A stretch of DNA of 64,000 bases from Lycorma delicatula (GCF_047948215.1 NC_134461.1:128970512-129034511); one strand, 5' to 3'. Shown: positions 11,950 to 23,230, counted from the first letter of the stretch. The notes: a model not told the origin generated them from the sequence alone. Numbers and translations are program-made.

Positions 11950-12655
11950 TAAAAATATTTTTTTTTAAATATAAATTTTTTGGATTTATTTAATTCAATG
12001 ATTCTAACCAAAGCGTACCATATTTAATTCCGCGAGTGTAGCGGTACTAGTGGCGACGATCGGCACTAACTAAACTAATGTAATTTCACGACTTACATAA
12101 AACAAATTTTGCACGTGGTTTGGGTAGGTCGTTGTAGCTGCGAGGCATAAATCACCAGTACATAGACGATCGGTTGCTCCAGTTCAAGACCCCGTCAGAT
12201 CATGTAAATTTTTTTTTTACACTAACTTGTGACACATCACAACATAGCAATAGTTTAAAGCGTTTTTTTTTTTGGAAAAAAAAATTAAAATTTATTTTGC
12301 AAATATCGTTATTTTTTAATCGTTAACAAATGTGCCTAAGAAAAATGTTACCTTAATTAGGCGAAGTCTCGAGGTACTGTACAACCTCAACCCCTCAACA
12401 TTTTAAGCTGAAAATTTAATAGCATTAATGTCCCATACATAGAAGTAATGAAACCAAGTTTTTGTGAAAATCGATCCAGTAATTCTGGAGATATAAGTAA
12501 TTTAGAGGCCAAAACCGCGCGCGCGCGCACACACACACACACATGTAAATAATGTCAAGATCCAGTGAAAACTACATATGCCCAAATTGGACTGATTACA
12601 ATACTTTCCCTTCTAGAGCTATAACTCTGCTATAGCACTATCTAGGCGGGAAAAT
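11950..12655 (+). repeat. Long dispersed repeat III, copy B
   Basis: Plus-orientation partner of 1480-2260. It opens with TTTAATTCAATGATTCTAAC, carries a tRNA-like block at about 12110-12200 with B box GTTCAAGAC, and ends near CTATAGCACTATCTAGGCGGG. The A box is degraded (CGTTGTAGCTG against TGGTGTAGCCG in copy A). A (CG)n(CA)n microsatellite at 12516-12543 has grown inside it, where copy A has GTGTGTATGTTCGG-like sequence. The copies are diverged enough to be old. Confidence 0.7.
12516..12543. repeat. (CG)n(CA)n microsatellite
   Basis: Six to seven CG dinucleotides pass into about eight CA dinucleotides within repeat III copy B. Confidence 0.9.
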
Positions 12656-13604
12656 AAAAGAAAGATAATTCAACAGTGAATATTTAAAATAAAAACATAA
12701 AATATTTCACATATTGTAAATGTGAATGTGTTTATATTTAACATTATAAATTCTTTCCCTTCCAGAAGTGTTGTTTTTTCAGTTTTACAGATCGTAAAAA
12801 CTCAAAATAATAACAAAACTGAGTTCTACTACATAAAATTCCAGACTATATTTTATAAAATCTTAGTTTAAATTTTATTTAACGTTTTCAGTAAATCTTC
12901 ATTAAGGGATTTTCTAATTTTTAGTGCTATAACTGTATGGTTGTGATAACACAAAGATCACCGTGTTGACTTCTATTCTAAACAATATGTTTTTGTACAT
13001 CCTTTCACTGATCCCACTGAAATAAAGATAAGAATTAGCCTTAAAACTGACATATATACTCAAATCATCAAAAGTATTGAGAGCGTTATTGTGCTTAAGA
13101 GTAAGCAAAATTGAGTGATTCCTGCTTGTACTTCTATTGCTTTAGATGTTTCATAACAATAAGAAATGAGAACACATGATAAAAAAGAATAAATAATTTA
13201 TTGTGGAACATTGCAGTAAGATAACAGTAAGATAATAACACTACTAAGTAGGATAATAGTAAAAAATTACGAGACAAGTACTGAATTCTATAATCAGAAT
13301 TTTTTATATTTTATAAAATTACACATAATAAAATGTATGTTGTACATCATTTTCTACAAGAAACCTAATGCTAATTTTTATTGTCAGTGTATTTTCTACA
13401 TTTTACATTCTAAATTATGTGTTTCATATTTTCCAAAAATATTTTTCTACGGTTTTTTAGAAAAAAAATTGTAAATAAAAGTAACCTTTTATTGATTGCA
13501 GCAATAATACAGAATACCTATAATATAAAAATGCATAATAAAAACATTTGTAACATTTTATATTTTACTGTAATTATCCTTATTTGCCTCTTAATTATTA
13601 TTTA
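12656..13604. other. AT-rich spacer
   Basis: Short chance frames only (12914-13108 minus, 13417-13605 plus). No recognisable repeat or gene. Confidence 0.55.
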
Positions 13605-14740
13605 ATGAGTAGTTTCCACTGAATGAATATTTTTTGTCAATGTATCATCTTCTAACGATATACTGGAAATATGTGAACAAGAAATATTCTTTGTGTTGAA
13701 TTTTATGGCATGTGCTGCTGCTAAAATATCAATATTCATTCTTGATTTCTCACTTGTCCAAAAATCATTAGCATTTGAAAAAATCCTTTCACTGCTGCAT
13801 TAGTTCCAGGGCAGCACAATAGAAATTCAATAAGAATAAATAGATTTTCACATGGAATATATTCATTTTTGAAATGGCTGAATTAATTAATTTTTATTAA
13901 TTTCAACGTCCATTGTATTATAAATTTTCAGAATTTAAATTTAAGAGAAAAAATGTCATCTACTTTAATGTCTGACATTTCTTAAAATAAAAACTTAAGA
14001 AATGTCATTGGACAGAACACAAGTTTCTGTCCAATGTACTTGTGATGAAGTCAAAGCACTAATGAAAACTGTTATTTCCCATTATGTGGGTTTCAAACCA
14101 TTCTTTGATAAATTGAAAATATATATGGTAAAAATTCTGCACTTCTATGATAAACTTTTTCCATTATGCCTGGATTTGATTCATCTAAGTCTGATGATTT
14201 TCTTTTTATAACTGAAGGAAGAGATTTTTTCAAATCGAGGTTTATATTAAAGGATAAATTCATTTAAAATAAGACACTAATGTAGCTCAAAATTCTTCAC
14301 CTTCAACCTTTAAATTTTTTTTTGAAAAAAAGATGCTTGATTATGTACAAAATACATTAATATCTCAGATATTTCATTATTGAAAAACAATTCCAGGATT
14401 TTAGGTCAATTGTTTAAACTTAAAAAATATGAATGGAGAGGCTCAAATAATTGTAGAACACTCTGTGTTAGAGCAAGCCATCTAACTTTTAAATATTTTA
14501 AAGGTTTTTGTAGTAACAATCGCTTCTCTGCCAAATTCTCTTGCAAAACTCTTGCAAAAGTAGTCACACAAGTGGTAAAATGACTAAAATACAAATAAAT
14601 TGTAGTTATTATTAATTCTTCATCAATTGGCGTGGTACAAGATGCCATGTAGATTGCATTTGACAAAACATGTGCATTACAAGCTATTTGTATATTCTGT
14701 TATGGAGTTAATCTTGTAATTTTACAAATACATGATTATA
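13605..14740 (-). pseudogene. hAT-family transposase relic
   Basis: Read on the minus strand, three blocks appear in the order expected for a hAT transposase C-terminal half. At about 14690-14410 there is a block with CNAHVLSN-like sequence, the context PIDEELIITTIYLYFSHF, then LKYLKVRWLAL and LHSYFLSLNN. The middle is eroded. At about 13880-13610 the dimerisation region shows CCPGTNAAV, then in a shifted frame IFSNANDFWTSEKSRMN. Known: this tryptophan/arginine block and the final NAAVERIFS-type motif typify the catalytic core and C-terminus of hAT enzymes. Stops and frameshifts make it non-functional. Ends of the element were not found. Confidence 0.7.
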
Positions 14741-15059
14741 TACATGGATTAGCTTGGCATCAATCAAATACAGATATTTACAGAGTAGAATTAAAATATT
14801 GAAAAGGAAGACATGTAGCAGGACACTTTTGGAGGGAGGACAGAACTTACAAAAGGACTGTCCTCCTTAAAGGGCATTTGCTCACCTTGGTTTTTGCCTT
14901 CTACATATTCCTGTATTATCAAATTAATTAAACCTAGCTGTCTTTACTACATTTACTACACAAACCTTACATGTGACTTAAATACAAAATGAAATTTCTT
15001 TATTCTTCTACTTACATTAAGACATTTTTGTTTTGGATTAAATCGACCTGCTTAATTTT

Positions 15060-15750
15060 CAGCACTTTTACTTCCTTGTACGAATTAAAGGTAAAATCTC
15101 CTTTACTTCGTAAAAAATTGTGATTGCGAAAACTTTCAGTTTTCAAATTTCAACGGAAATATCCAATTTATCATCATTTTGACTAGTTTCACCATGATGT
15201 CTGTACATATGTATGTATGTACGTATGTATTTATCCCACATAACTCAAAAACAATTAGCCTTAGGATGTTGAAATTTTTGATTTAGAACTGTTGTAACAT
15301 CTAGTTGTGGATCTCCCCTTTTGATTGTAATCGACTGAACCAAAAGTGTTCAAAAATCGACTTTTTTCAACTGCAGTAATAAACCCTCATTGAGAGTGGT
15401 ACTTATTTTCATTGGTTCCAGAGTTATAGCCAAATGAGATTTTAATTAATGAAATAATTGGATCGTTCAAGGGGAAGGAACATCGGTTTGAATCAGACTT
15501 CATCTCCTATTTTTTTAACTTTTTTTTTAATTTAAATATATTGATTTATTAATAATTATTAACCTCCGATTGTACAAAAAATTTACTATAAATAATAATT
15601 CAACAATAACAATAAAAAAAAAATGGAAAAATATCAGAAGTTATTAATGAAATAAAATTTTTTTGTACTTTTCATTTTAAAAAAAGTGTATATGTAATTT
15701 AATAAGCGAACAACAAAGTCATGTGTTGTCCACATCAGATTTTGTAATGC
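15060..15750 (-). repeat. Dispersed repeat IV, copy D
   Basis: Reverse-orientation partner of 10050-10740. The plus strand starts with TTTTACTTCCTTGTACGAA, continues with CCCCTTTTGATTGTAATCGACTG and GGTTCCAGAGTTATAGCCAAA, and ends with TCATGTGTTGTCCACATCAG. Non-coding. The two copies lie about 4.3 kb apart in inverted orientation. Confidence 0.65.
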
Positions 15751-15884
15751 TGCATTTCCTATATTTACTCCCTTTTTCTTTTACCCGTTGTCTATATTTC
15801 AGTATCATAATCTGCTATTCAAAACTGTTTTAATGCTTAATAAACTGTTTTAATGAATATTTTATATGATCAGTGCTCAGTCTA

Positions 15885-16620
15885 TTGGTCATTAGATTTC
15901 TCCTTCCAGCATAAAGTTTCTATAACCAACCAGTTCCTTACATACTCTTAAATGTTCCAGATTTATAACAGAACCTTCACTTCCATTGATAACATATGCA
16001 GGAGATGTGAGGATTTTCATCCTGAAAAGACGTTCTGCAAGGCAGTCATGACCTGTAATCATCCTGAAGACTGCCACAGATTCCCTTCGAGGATTGCCAG
16101 AAATTATATTCTTGCCATTAGTTTTAGCTACATACTGTTTATTTTCAGTCTGAATTATTAGATAATTCAGGAACTTTCTTTAACCCTTTGGTTATAACAT
16201 TTTTAATAGAGTGATAAGACAAGCTACATGTTTTAGTCTTCATTATTCAGGTTCCTCGCTTCATCAATGAGATTTCTCGTTTCTAATCTCCTTTAATAAC
16301 AATGTGAGGTGGTATCCATCGAAAGATATCCAGTGAAGTGTTAACATTATCTAACCCACCTACAGACTACCTAATTTCAGATATTCTTGACATTAATGGG
16401 AGATGAAACGACAAGATTTTTTGAAGGTCAGATTTAGAATCACAAAACAATACTACTATTATTACTTTTTTGGGACTTCAGGCCTGACCAACAGCTGTTT
16501 TAAAGCAAGAGTAATTGTCTCCAACTCTCCATCGAAATGAGTTTATGTTTTCCTATAGATAAATAAAAAGAGAACCACCATAGATACCAACTTCAGTACA
16601 CCCTCCATTTTTTTAAATAA
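15885..16620 (-). pseudogene. Non-LTR retrotransposon relic: RNase H and C-terminal domain
   Basis: On the minus strand, 16620-16380 reads as an RNase H-like stretch with FDGELETITLALKQLL (a position where the family has a conserved glutamate in helix A) followed by VVLFCDSKSDLQKIL, resembling the D-S-x-x-A segment. Farther on, WIPPHI resembles the W-x-P-x-H motif. At 16130-15890 the block SGNPRRESVAVFRMITGHD, then LAERLFRMKIL and NLEHLRVCKEL, matches the C-terminal segment that follows RNase H in many arthropod non-LTR elements. There are several frame breaks. A 61-codon open stretch at 15892-16077 is the longest surviving piece. Confidence 0.65.
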
Positions 16621-17140
16621 AATCATATAATTCTTAAATTTATGTTTGAAACTTGTAGATTTATTCTTATCTGCATGAGATCTCATGCAGATTTACTTTA
16701 ATTGTCTCTATTACTTCATCCATCCTTTGTAATTTTACTATATAAATAACAGAATTCTCTTGTCATGTTATGTTCTTTTAACTCAATATTTGATTACTTA
16801 TTATCCTCCTCTTTGTTAATTTAATTATTTTTTGTTTTACTTTTATTTATTTTCAGACTGATGCTCTTTTGTAAGAGTGCTAACGATAAATTCATGCCAT
16901 TGAGTGTTTCTTCTAACTCATATTTGGTTCCTGCTAAAAACAGTAACATCAGCAGATTTTAACATATTTTTCTCCTCGAATAGTCACTGGAATCTAGAGT
17001 TTTTCTTTCAATTGTTCTATTATTTTGTCTAAATAAGTTGTTGTTCATAATTTTATTGTAAGTCTTCTTTAGTGGAATGTCTATTGATAGGTATCAAGAA
17101 ACAGCATTCTCCATGATGGTTTGTCCTGAGCCTTTTTTTT
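16621..17140 (-). pseudogene. Decayed RTE-type reverse transcriptase fragment
   Basis: The minus strand shows a degraded catalytic region (ADVTVF in place of FADD plus hydrophobics), then YELEETLNGMN, KINKSKTK and, after a frameshift, EFCYLYSKITKDG. These parallel DLEETMNGID, KINKNKTK and EFCYLGSRITKDG of the intact element at 30058-32835, so this is an old relative of that family. It abuts the RNase H relic, which RTE elements normally lack. The junction is therefore probably between two different elements. Confidence 0.65.
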
Positions 17141-17760
17141 ATATTATAGTGTATCCTTGTCTCCCTTTCAAATCATCCAACATTCCTATCCTCCTTCTTC
17201 CATTTCATTTTACACCCACAATCTTTACTTCAATTTTTACTGTTTTAATAAAGTCATGTTTTAGGATGAGCCGATACAATTAGCTTTTCTTCTTTGTATT
17301 GTCTTAATCATATTCATACTCTATTAGTCAAGACCTGATCATTAGTTTATCTATTTTGCCAATTGATACCTAGCATTTTCCTCCATAGTCGTATTTCAAA
17401 ACATTTTCTAGATATCGAGTTCCTCTTTTCTTTATTGTTCATGTTTCTGCACCAAATAATACAACATTCCTAACAGAATAACTTGCAAATTTTTTTCTCA
17501 GATCAGTAGGTATATTAGGTGTAGGTTACCTTTTGTTGAAAGCAGCTTTCTAACCTTCCTGAAAACCGTTTTACCGTTTGCAGTTCTGCTTCTAATTTCC
17601 TCGGTGCAACTTTCATAAAAACTTTATTGTGATTCCAAGTTATTTAAAACTACCAACCTGTAACACATGCACATATACTGTGATTGAAGGAATACTCTTC
17701 CTGGCTCTGGATTAATAGTTAACTTCCTTGGATCTATTTAAAGAAACTGTTTTTTAATTT
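17141..17760 (-). pseudogene. Second RT C-terminal fragment
   Basis: On the minus strand: KYLGITI (about 17625), then NIPTDLRKKFASYSVRNVVL, LFGAETWTIKK and a MLGINW-like segment at about 17340. This is the post-palm region of RTE/Jockey-like reverse transcriptases. It lies upstream, in minus-strand order, of the FADD-containing fragment at 16621-17140. The two cannot be one collinear enzyme: they are either two insertions or a rearranged copy. Multiple stops. Confidence 0.6.
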
Positions 17761-17989
17761 CACGATTGATTTAATTTTTTGTCCGTTAAAATAACAGAAA
17801 TGGTTAGTATCATAAACTTCACATCGAATACTGTATTTTTTGATGTAAGAAAAACTTTCATCTCAGAAGAGAAGTAAAAGTTAATTTAAGTTACAAAATT
17901 GGAAACGTTTTTTTTAAATTGGTTTATTTCTAAATAATTTTACAGACTGTGGATGAGATTTTGTAAAATAAATTTTCAGTATGCTAGAA

Positions 17990-18030
17990 TACCAAACTCT
18001 GATCGGGATTCAAACCCGGCACCATTATTC
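17990..18030 (-). repeat. tRNA-like SINE remnant (family 2?)
   Basis: Reverse complement reads GGTGCCGGGTTTGAATCCCG, a B-box plus T-arm-like sequence. Flanks are too degraded to be sure of the family. Confidence 0.35.
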
Positions 18031-18590
18031 TTTTTAAATAATCATTGAACTGTATTAAAATGTTCAACGTAGACAAAAAATTTTATGTTCAAAATGGCGA
18101 AAACAACCCCTCCATTTTATTAATATTGATCAAAGCCATTACTAACCCCATATGTAGAAATTTTTTGAACCGTTTTCTAAGAATTTATATTTTGTCAGTC
18201 CGGAGACATTATCAAAATACAGGCCAACACACGTACGTACGTACATACATCTTCTGAAAGTTTCTATGATTTATATTTTTGAACTAAGGGGGTCTTGAAA
18301 CGTTGATATTTGTAAAAAACCCGTATCAAAAATTTAGCGTTTATAATAATGCTGCTGTAGTACAATGAATTTGTAGCCGGGAAAATAAAAATTAATTATT
18401 TTTTTCATCATCGTAAGATGGTACTAAACAAAGACGAGATATATTTAAAGTCGAAAGGAAAGAATCAACACCTCTTCAATATTCTATGATCACGCAGCAG
18501 TGAAATATTTTCCTTTGTTTTGTTAAATACTGTCGTCATATGAAAGTCTAGTTTTTTTTTTTTGAAATGACGGGCATCGACTGCTTTGAT
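18031..18590. other. AT-rich spacer
   Basis: No supported gene. An (ACGT)n tract lies at about 18231-18246, and the surroundings faintly resemble the CGTACGTACG part of repeat IV, but the match is too weak to call. Confidence 0.5.
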
Positions 18591-18595
18591 CATTT

Positions 18596-18712
18596 TGTCG
18601 TGTGAGAATGGACATTTGTAGCGTATGAAAAATGCCATGCTTGCCCGGGATTCGAACCCAGAACTCCGGATAAAAGGCTGAGACTCTACCACTCCGCCCC
18701 GGAGATCGGCAT
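18596..18712 (-). repeat. tRNA-derived SINE, family 2 (copy 3)
   Basis: On the minus strand it reads GATCTCCGGGGCGGAGTGGTAGAGTCTCAGCC..., then a B-box GGTTCGAATCCCGG, then AAGCATGGCATTTTTCATACGCTACAAAT. This is one of the better preserved copies. Confidence 0.75.
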
Positions 18713-19200
18713 TTAAATTTTACATTATTGGCTATATTTTTTTAACGCTATTTATTGTTGTAATGAAAATAACAATACAGCTATGACAAAATACCTCTAT
18801 TCTGTCAAGTGATACGGCCGATAAATTATAACAGCTCTTGCAATCGTTCTTAACTAAAAAAAAAAAATCGCAACATATTCTTACTATGAAAACTTCTTAG
18901 TTATAAAAAATTTCGTACCTTAGCTGTTTATAAATTATTAAATACTTTTAATAGTGCTCGGTTAAAATTTTTGATGGCGTATTTACTGAACGAAGCATTT
19001 ATCATTTCTCGTGAAGATAATAGAAATCGATTGAATTGAAACTAAAAATGAAACTTGAAGCTTTGCAGCCGTTCTAATTACGGGTCTCCGCCAGATTATA
19101 CTATTTCTTTTCTTAATGAGTGCTGTGCAGTCCGTTGAATTAGTGAACAATAAGCAAATCCTTACGGCCCAATTAGACGAGATGTCATGTATGACATGCA
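18713..19200. other. AT-rich spacer
   Basis: No supported feature. Confidence 0.6.
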
Positions 19201-19202
19201 AA

Positions 19203-19401
19203 TAAGGTGTAGTCTTGTACAGACTCCGACTGTCTATTCCTGAGACGTACCGTTAATTGAACCCCGACTACCAAAGTACATCGGTCTAGTTTTCAAATCC
19301 GTATCCGTCGTCCACAAACTTTTATTAGGATTTATACCTCAAAATCAACTGTTAAACAACTGATTTTTCGATGACGAGTTAATCGCTAGATCAACCCTGT
19401 G
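19203..19401 (-). repeat. tRNA-derived SINE, family 1 (copy 2)
   Basis: The reverse complement starts GGGTTGATCTAGCGATTAACTCG, contains ACGGATTTGAAAACTAGACC and GGTTCAATTAACGGTACGTCTCAGGAA, and ends GTCTGTACAAGACTACACC. It is inserted about 470 bp upstream of the host exon, within its probable intron. Confidence 0.75.
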
Positions 19402-19849
19402 TACGAGGCTAACAAAGCCTCGTACTACTTTTAACAAAGTTTTATAGGCTAAATAGCTATATTTAGAAAATTAAGTATAAGCGCGTTACTTTAAGTTTAA
19501 TAATAGTTGAGTGCAAGAAAACAAGTGTTTTTTACAAAAGAATTTCTCCGAGAGAAACATAATATGTAGCGTAAATAAATAACAAAATAATAAAGTAGAT
19601 AAATACGTTGGCTTATGCATCGTGAAAGAAAGAAATATTATTGTGCAACAATCTTGGTTGCTTTATATTTGTTATCGTATTCCTACTTCTGCTCTTATCT
19701 AAACTAACCGAGACTGTTAGTACGACGATATTATAATTATCTATTCGATTGAAGTGTGTAGGTAGAAATAGATTAACAAATATAAATAAAGATTAAATAA
19801 TATAAATTAAATTATTTTAAAATTTGTACGTTAATTAAAATGTATTCCT

Positions 19850-19871
19850 TTATTTCTGTTTCAGACTTCAG
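19850..19871 (+). promoter_or_regulatory. 3' splice site before the large coding exon
   Basis: TTCCTTTATTTCTGTTTCAG is a pyrimidine-rich tract ending in AG at 19863-19864. A second AG at 19870-19871 lies immediately before the ATG. The reading frame is open from either AG into the exon (codons CTT CAG precede ATG). Translation could therefore begin in an upstream exon, and the ATG at 19872 may be an internal methionine. Confidence 0.65.
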
Positions 19872-22394
19872 ATGGATGGAAAGTTAAAGGCGTTAGAAAA
19901 AGAATTGGAGCAGACCCGCATCGCTCTCTGTTGGCAGAGAACACGGTGTCACCATTTAGTATCAGCGTTAACCATCAAACTGGAGCAAAAAGAGGCCGAA
20001 GTTAAATCGTTATCCACTTTAAGAGACACGCAACTCAGTCAAATATTACGCGCATTATTGAATTTAGAAGCCCGTTTACGTCGAGAACAAAGAAGTATTC
20101 GAGCCCAGCTAGGCAGCAGGGACGCTATAATAAGAGAACAACAAAATGAAATCGCTCGTTTAAAAAAATTAATCGAACCCCAACGGCGATCGGTGAGTCC
20201 ACCGGAAAGTTTACAGAGCGGTAGTAACGATTTCGAACGCCACGTTAAACCCGATCTGATAAGTTCTCTTGGAATTTGGAATAACGGTCAAAAAAGTACT
20301 AAAACATTTTCTGTGTCGGAAAAACAGCAGAATGATTATTCGTTAATTAGCGTCGGTAACAGCTCTTTAACGCCGTCGTTATCGACAGATATTTCTGAAT
20401 CGTCCGCGACGACCGTAATTCAAGTAAGTAAAATAAAAAATACGGAATCGGACCCTGTAATACAAAAAAGTATTACGAGAACAGATATCGAATGTAATGA
20501 TTTTCATTCGAGAGATTTTTCTAAAGAAAGTAGTTCAAATTATACAGTAAACAGTATCGATAGCGAAAATATCGGCATTAGTAACAATATTAGTAATAAC
20601 AATATCGATAACAGTAATAAAATTAACGACAAAGATGTCACACCGTATAATTCGTTAAAAATAAATGACGATTATGAAAGTAATATAATAAAGTACGATA
20701 TCGAGGAATTTAGACCCCCTTCCGTAGATATTTCAATACCTGAAAGCGCCGATTCGTTTACTGTAATACATGATATATCAAAAATACCTGAAACGATAAC
20801 GCCACCGGAGGAATTTTCAGAAAATGAATCGAAACACCTACCGCCGAGCGCATTGTTACACGAGATGCAAGTGCAGTCTAAATCGGGTAAAAATGAATAC
20901 CACGATAATCCGGTTTTAGAATGCGTAAACCAGATACTTCTTCGCGATCAAGAAGAATTTTTGGAGGAGCAAAGAGTTTTAAGGATGAGGGAAATCGACA
21001 AAAGTAAAAATGAAATTCAAAACTTAAATCGTAGCAAAAGTAGAGAAGATTTAACCGCGTATAATCACAGTCCGATTAAAGATAAATCGGTATCGCCGAA
21101 TAAAAAATTAGCTCAAAATTATCAAGATAAACCGTGCTTGATGGCCTCTACACAACTAAAATTAGCGGGCAATGTTAACTTTGAAGAAAACATTCACAGT
21201 AACGAGTTATTTAATCGCGAAACGAAACTTAAACCGTGCAATAATACGACGAAACATTCACCGCAATCAAAACCAGTAATACCTCCGGCGTTACCTCCGA
21301 AACCGTTACGATTACTTCACAAAAAATCGTCTACTACAGATTTTAATAAACAAGAAAACACAAAAATTAAACAACCTATACAATTACAATCGCATTTAAC
21401 TATAAATCCGCAGAAATTTGAGCTTAATATTCGACCAAATTTAGAAATAATCGGTAAATCGTCACCCGCACTTCCTGAACCGACTTCCGACAGCGAATTA
21501 TATGTAATATCAAATTCTGCATTAGACGATGAAATTTTACAACAGATTCAAGGAAGAAATATAAATAATTGCGTCGAATTAAAAAAAGTATTTAATCCGG
21601 AACCGAAAAAATCATCTACAGAAATCAAAACTCACGCGGCGATCCATTTTCCATCTCCGTCAAAAAAGAAAGAAAATCATAATAATCAAGATAAATTATC
21701 GAGTTCGAATTCGTTAACAAATGTTACGGAAAAAAGAAAAACTAACAGTTCAGGTAAATCACCGGTTAAGAATTCTAATACCGCGACTAATATAACAAAT
21801 AATAGTAATAGCAATAATAATAGTAATAGTAATAATAACAATAATACTGCTGTACCGCAAGTCATAAAAGTCGCATCACCGGTGTCATCTCTTTTAGCGA
21901 CTGTAGAATCCATTACGAACGAACAGAACGATAACGCAATATCTCAAAGCGTTTTACAAATCGTTCAACGTTTTGAACATCTTGGTCACGTTGAAAAATC
22001 ACAAACCGTTGTTAACAACGACGAAGATGGGAATAACGCGTTAAGAAAAAATTTTGAAGAATTTCGTTTAGATGAATGCGATATGGATGCCCTTTGTTCG
22101 ACGACGGATGAAGACGGAAGAGCTGAAGCCGACGGAGCTGAAAATCGATTAAACATTAATATAAATACGACAACGCCTGCCGTGACTGTTATGCCGTCAG
22201 AAGCCGGTGTAAGTTATGAAAATTTTCTTGAAGCGACTGGTCTCAGTCAAAAATCTATAATGACTCCGTCAAGAATATTTAGTAATCATAGAAATGTTTT
22301 AAAACCCAAAGACATAAAACACAGAAGTCGTGTAAAAGCAGCAGCTACCGTATCAAACCCGACGGTTAGGTACTGGACTGAACCTTTTTTGTAA
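19872..22394 (+). CDS. Coiled-coil/disordered protein, last coding exon (unidentified)
   Basis: One uninterrupted 840-codon frame, the only long host-type frame in the window. Residues 1-110 form a strong heptad-rich coiled coil (ALEKELEQTRIAL, LLNLEARLRREQRSIRAQL, IIREQQNEIARLKK). Residues 110-460 are Ser/Asp/Asn-rich and probably disordered, with SPPES- and EFRPPS-type sites. Residues about 469-478 carry PPALPPKP, a class-II-like SH3 ligand. Residues 636-658 are an Asn/Ser tract. A short acidic segment lies at about 715-755. From residue 780 a compact block (SYENFLEATGLSQKSIMTPS, then a basic NHRNVLKPKDIKHRSRVKAA) runs almost to the end, VRYWTEPFL-stop. The ordered ends with a low-complexity middle suggest a cytoskeletal or signalling scaffold; that is inference. 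I do not recognise the family. The exon is less AT-rich and has more CpG than its flanks, as expected of real coding sequence. Upstream exons were not identified. Confidence 0.85.
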   Translation: MDGKLKALEKELEQTRIALCWQRTRCHHLVSALTIKLEQKEAEVKSLSTLRDTQLSQILRALLNLEARLRREQRSIRAQLGSRDAIIREQQNEIARLKKLIEPQRRSVSPPESLQSGSNDFERHVKPDLISSLGIWNNGQKSTKTFSVSEKQQNDYSLISVGNSSLTPSLSTDISESSATTVIQVSKIKNTESDPVIQKSITRTDIECNDFHSRDFSKESSSNYTVNSIDSENIGISNNISNNNIDNSNKINDKDVTPYNSLKINDDYESNIIKYDIEEFRPPSVDISIPESADSFTVIHDISKIPETITPPEEFSENESKHLPPSALLHEMQVQSKSGKNEYHDNPVLECVNQILLRDQEEFLEEQRVLRMREIDKSKNEIQNLNRSKSREDLTAYNHSPIKDKSVSPNKKLAQNYQDKPCLMASTQLKLAGNVNFEENIHSNELFNRETKLKPCNNTTKHSPQSKPVIPPALPPKPLRLLHKKSSTTDFNKQENTKIKQPIQLQSHLTINPQKFELNIRPNLEIIGKSSPALPEPTSDSELYVISNSALDDEILQQIQGRNINNCVELKKVFNPEPKKSSTEIKTHAAIHFPSPSKKKENHNNQDKLSSSNSLTNVTEKRKTNSSGKSPVKNSNTATNITNNSNSNNNSNSNNNNNTAVPQVIKVASPVSSLLATVESITNEQNDNAISQSVLQIVQRFEHLGHVEKSQTVVNNDEDGNNALRKNFEEFRLDECDMDALCSTTDEDGRAEADGAENRLNININTTTPAVTVMPSEAGVSYENFLEATGLSQKSIMTPSRIFSNHRNVLKPKDIKHRSRVKAAATVSNPTVRYWTEPFL

Positions 22395-22474
22395 ATTTAG
22401 CGGTTCATGTAGTTCGTCAAAATATTTGAAGAACGTTTGAATTTTAATTTATTTGATAATATAATCAGAATAAA
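22395..22474 (+). terminator. 3' UTR start with AATAAA polyadenylation signal
   Basis: AATAAA at 22469-22474, 75 bp after the TAA stop of the coiled-coil gene. A short 3' UTR is typical of insect genes, but other AATAAA hexamers are common in this AT-rich DNA, so use of this one is inferred. Confidence 0.5.
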
Positions 22475-22985
22475 TCATAACTAAGAAAATAGCATTAAAT
22501 TATAAAAGAAAGTTTCTTCTAGAAGAAATACTATGCGGCTGAACTGTTTCTTTGGAACGTTTTGTCCCTGATGCGGTTACAGGTTATTAAAATTTTTTTA
22601 AATATTCTATGGAACATCATACCCTTCCTCGTTAATTGAAGTGGTTTTTGCCATATCTTGCGTACATTAATAAAATTATTAACGACAAAACTGTAATGTT
22701 CGTAAAATGTTTGAACTCAACATTTCAACATTAAATGTTATTGTCGACTCTCTTATCGTACAATTTAATTATACCCACAAATATCACAATACAAACTCAG
22801 ATTTAATAAATACGGACGCTTCAAACATAAAACCAAAATAAAAAGCGTACAGTAAGTCAAATTGTATCTTAAAGATATTAGATAATACTATAAAAATTAA
22901 AGAAATTAAAAACTTGAAGATGGAATTGCAGATAGATACCTCAATAAAATATTGTGGTGAGGCATCACCAGAAACAAAAAAAGTG
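22475..22985. other. AT-rich downstream spacer
   Basis: No supported gene. An 82-codon minus frame (22784-23032) partly covers the next SINE and is considered chance. Confidence 0.55.
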
Positions 22986-22989
22986 TAGA

Positions 22990-23230
22990 CCATTTGCTGA
23001 TTGATTTGGAAGTTGAGAGTTCCAGCGTCCAACTCCTAGTAAAGTCAGTTATTTTTACACGGATTTGAATACTAGATCGTGGCTACCGGTGTTTTTTTGG
23101 TGGTTGGGTTTCAATTAACTACACATCTTAGGAATGGTCGAACTGAGACCGTACAAGGCTACACGTCATTTTCACTCATTCATATCATTCTCATTCATCC
23201 TCTGAAGTAATCCAAATCAGAGTAGTACAA
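22990..23230 (+). repeat. tRNA-derived SINE, family 1 (copy 3)
   Basis: GATTTGGAAGTTGAGAGTTC is followed by CCAACTCCTAGTAAAGTCAG, CGGATTTGAATACTAGATCG, GGTGGTTGGGTTTCAATTAA and the CATTCATATCATTCTCATTC tail. The 5' A-box portion is missing. Confidence 0.8.

Noticed and set aside
21686..21913. Minus-strand poly-leucine frame
   Set aside because: Antisense of the Asn/Ser tract in the host exon.
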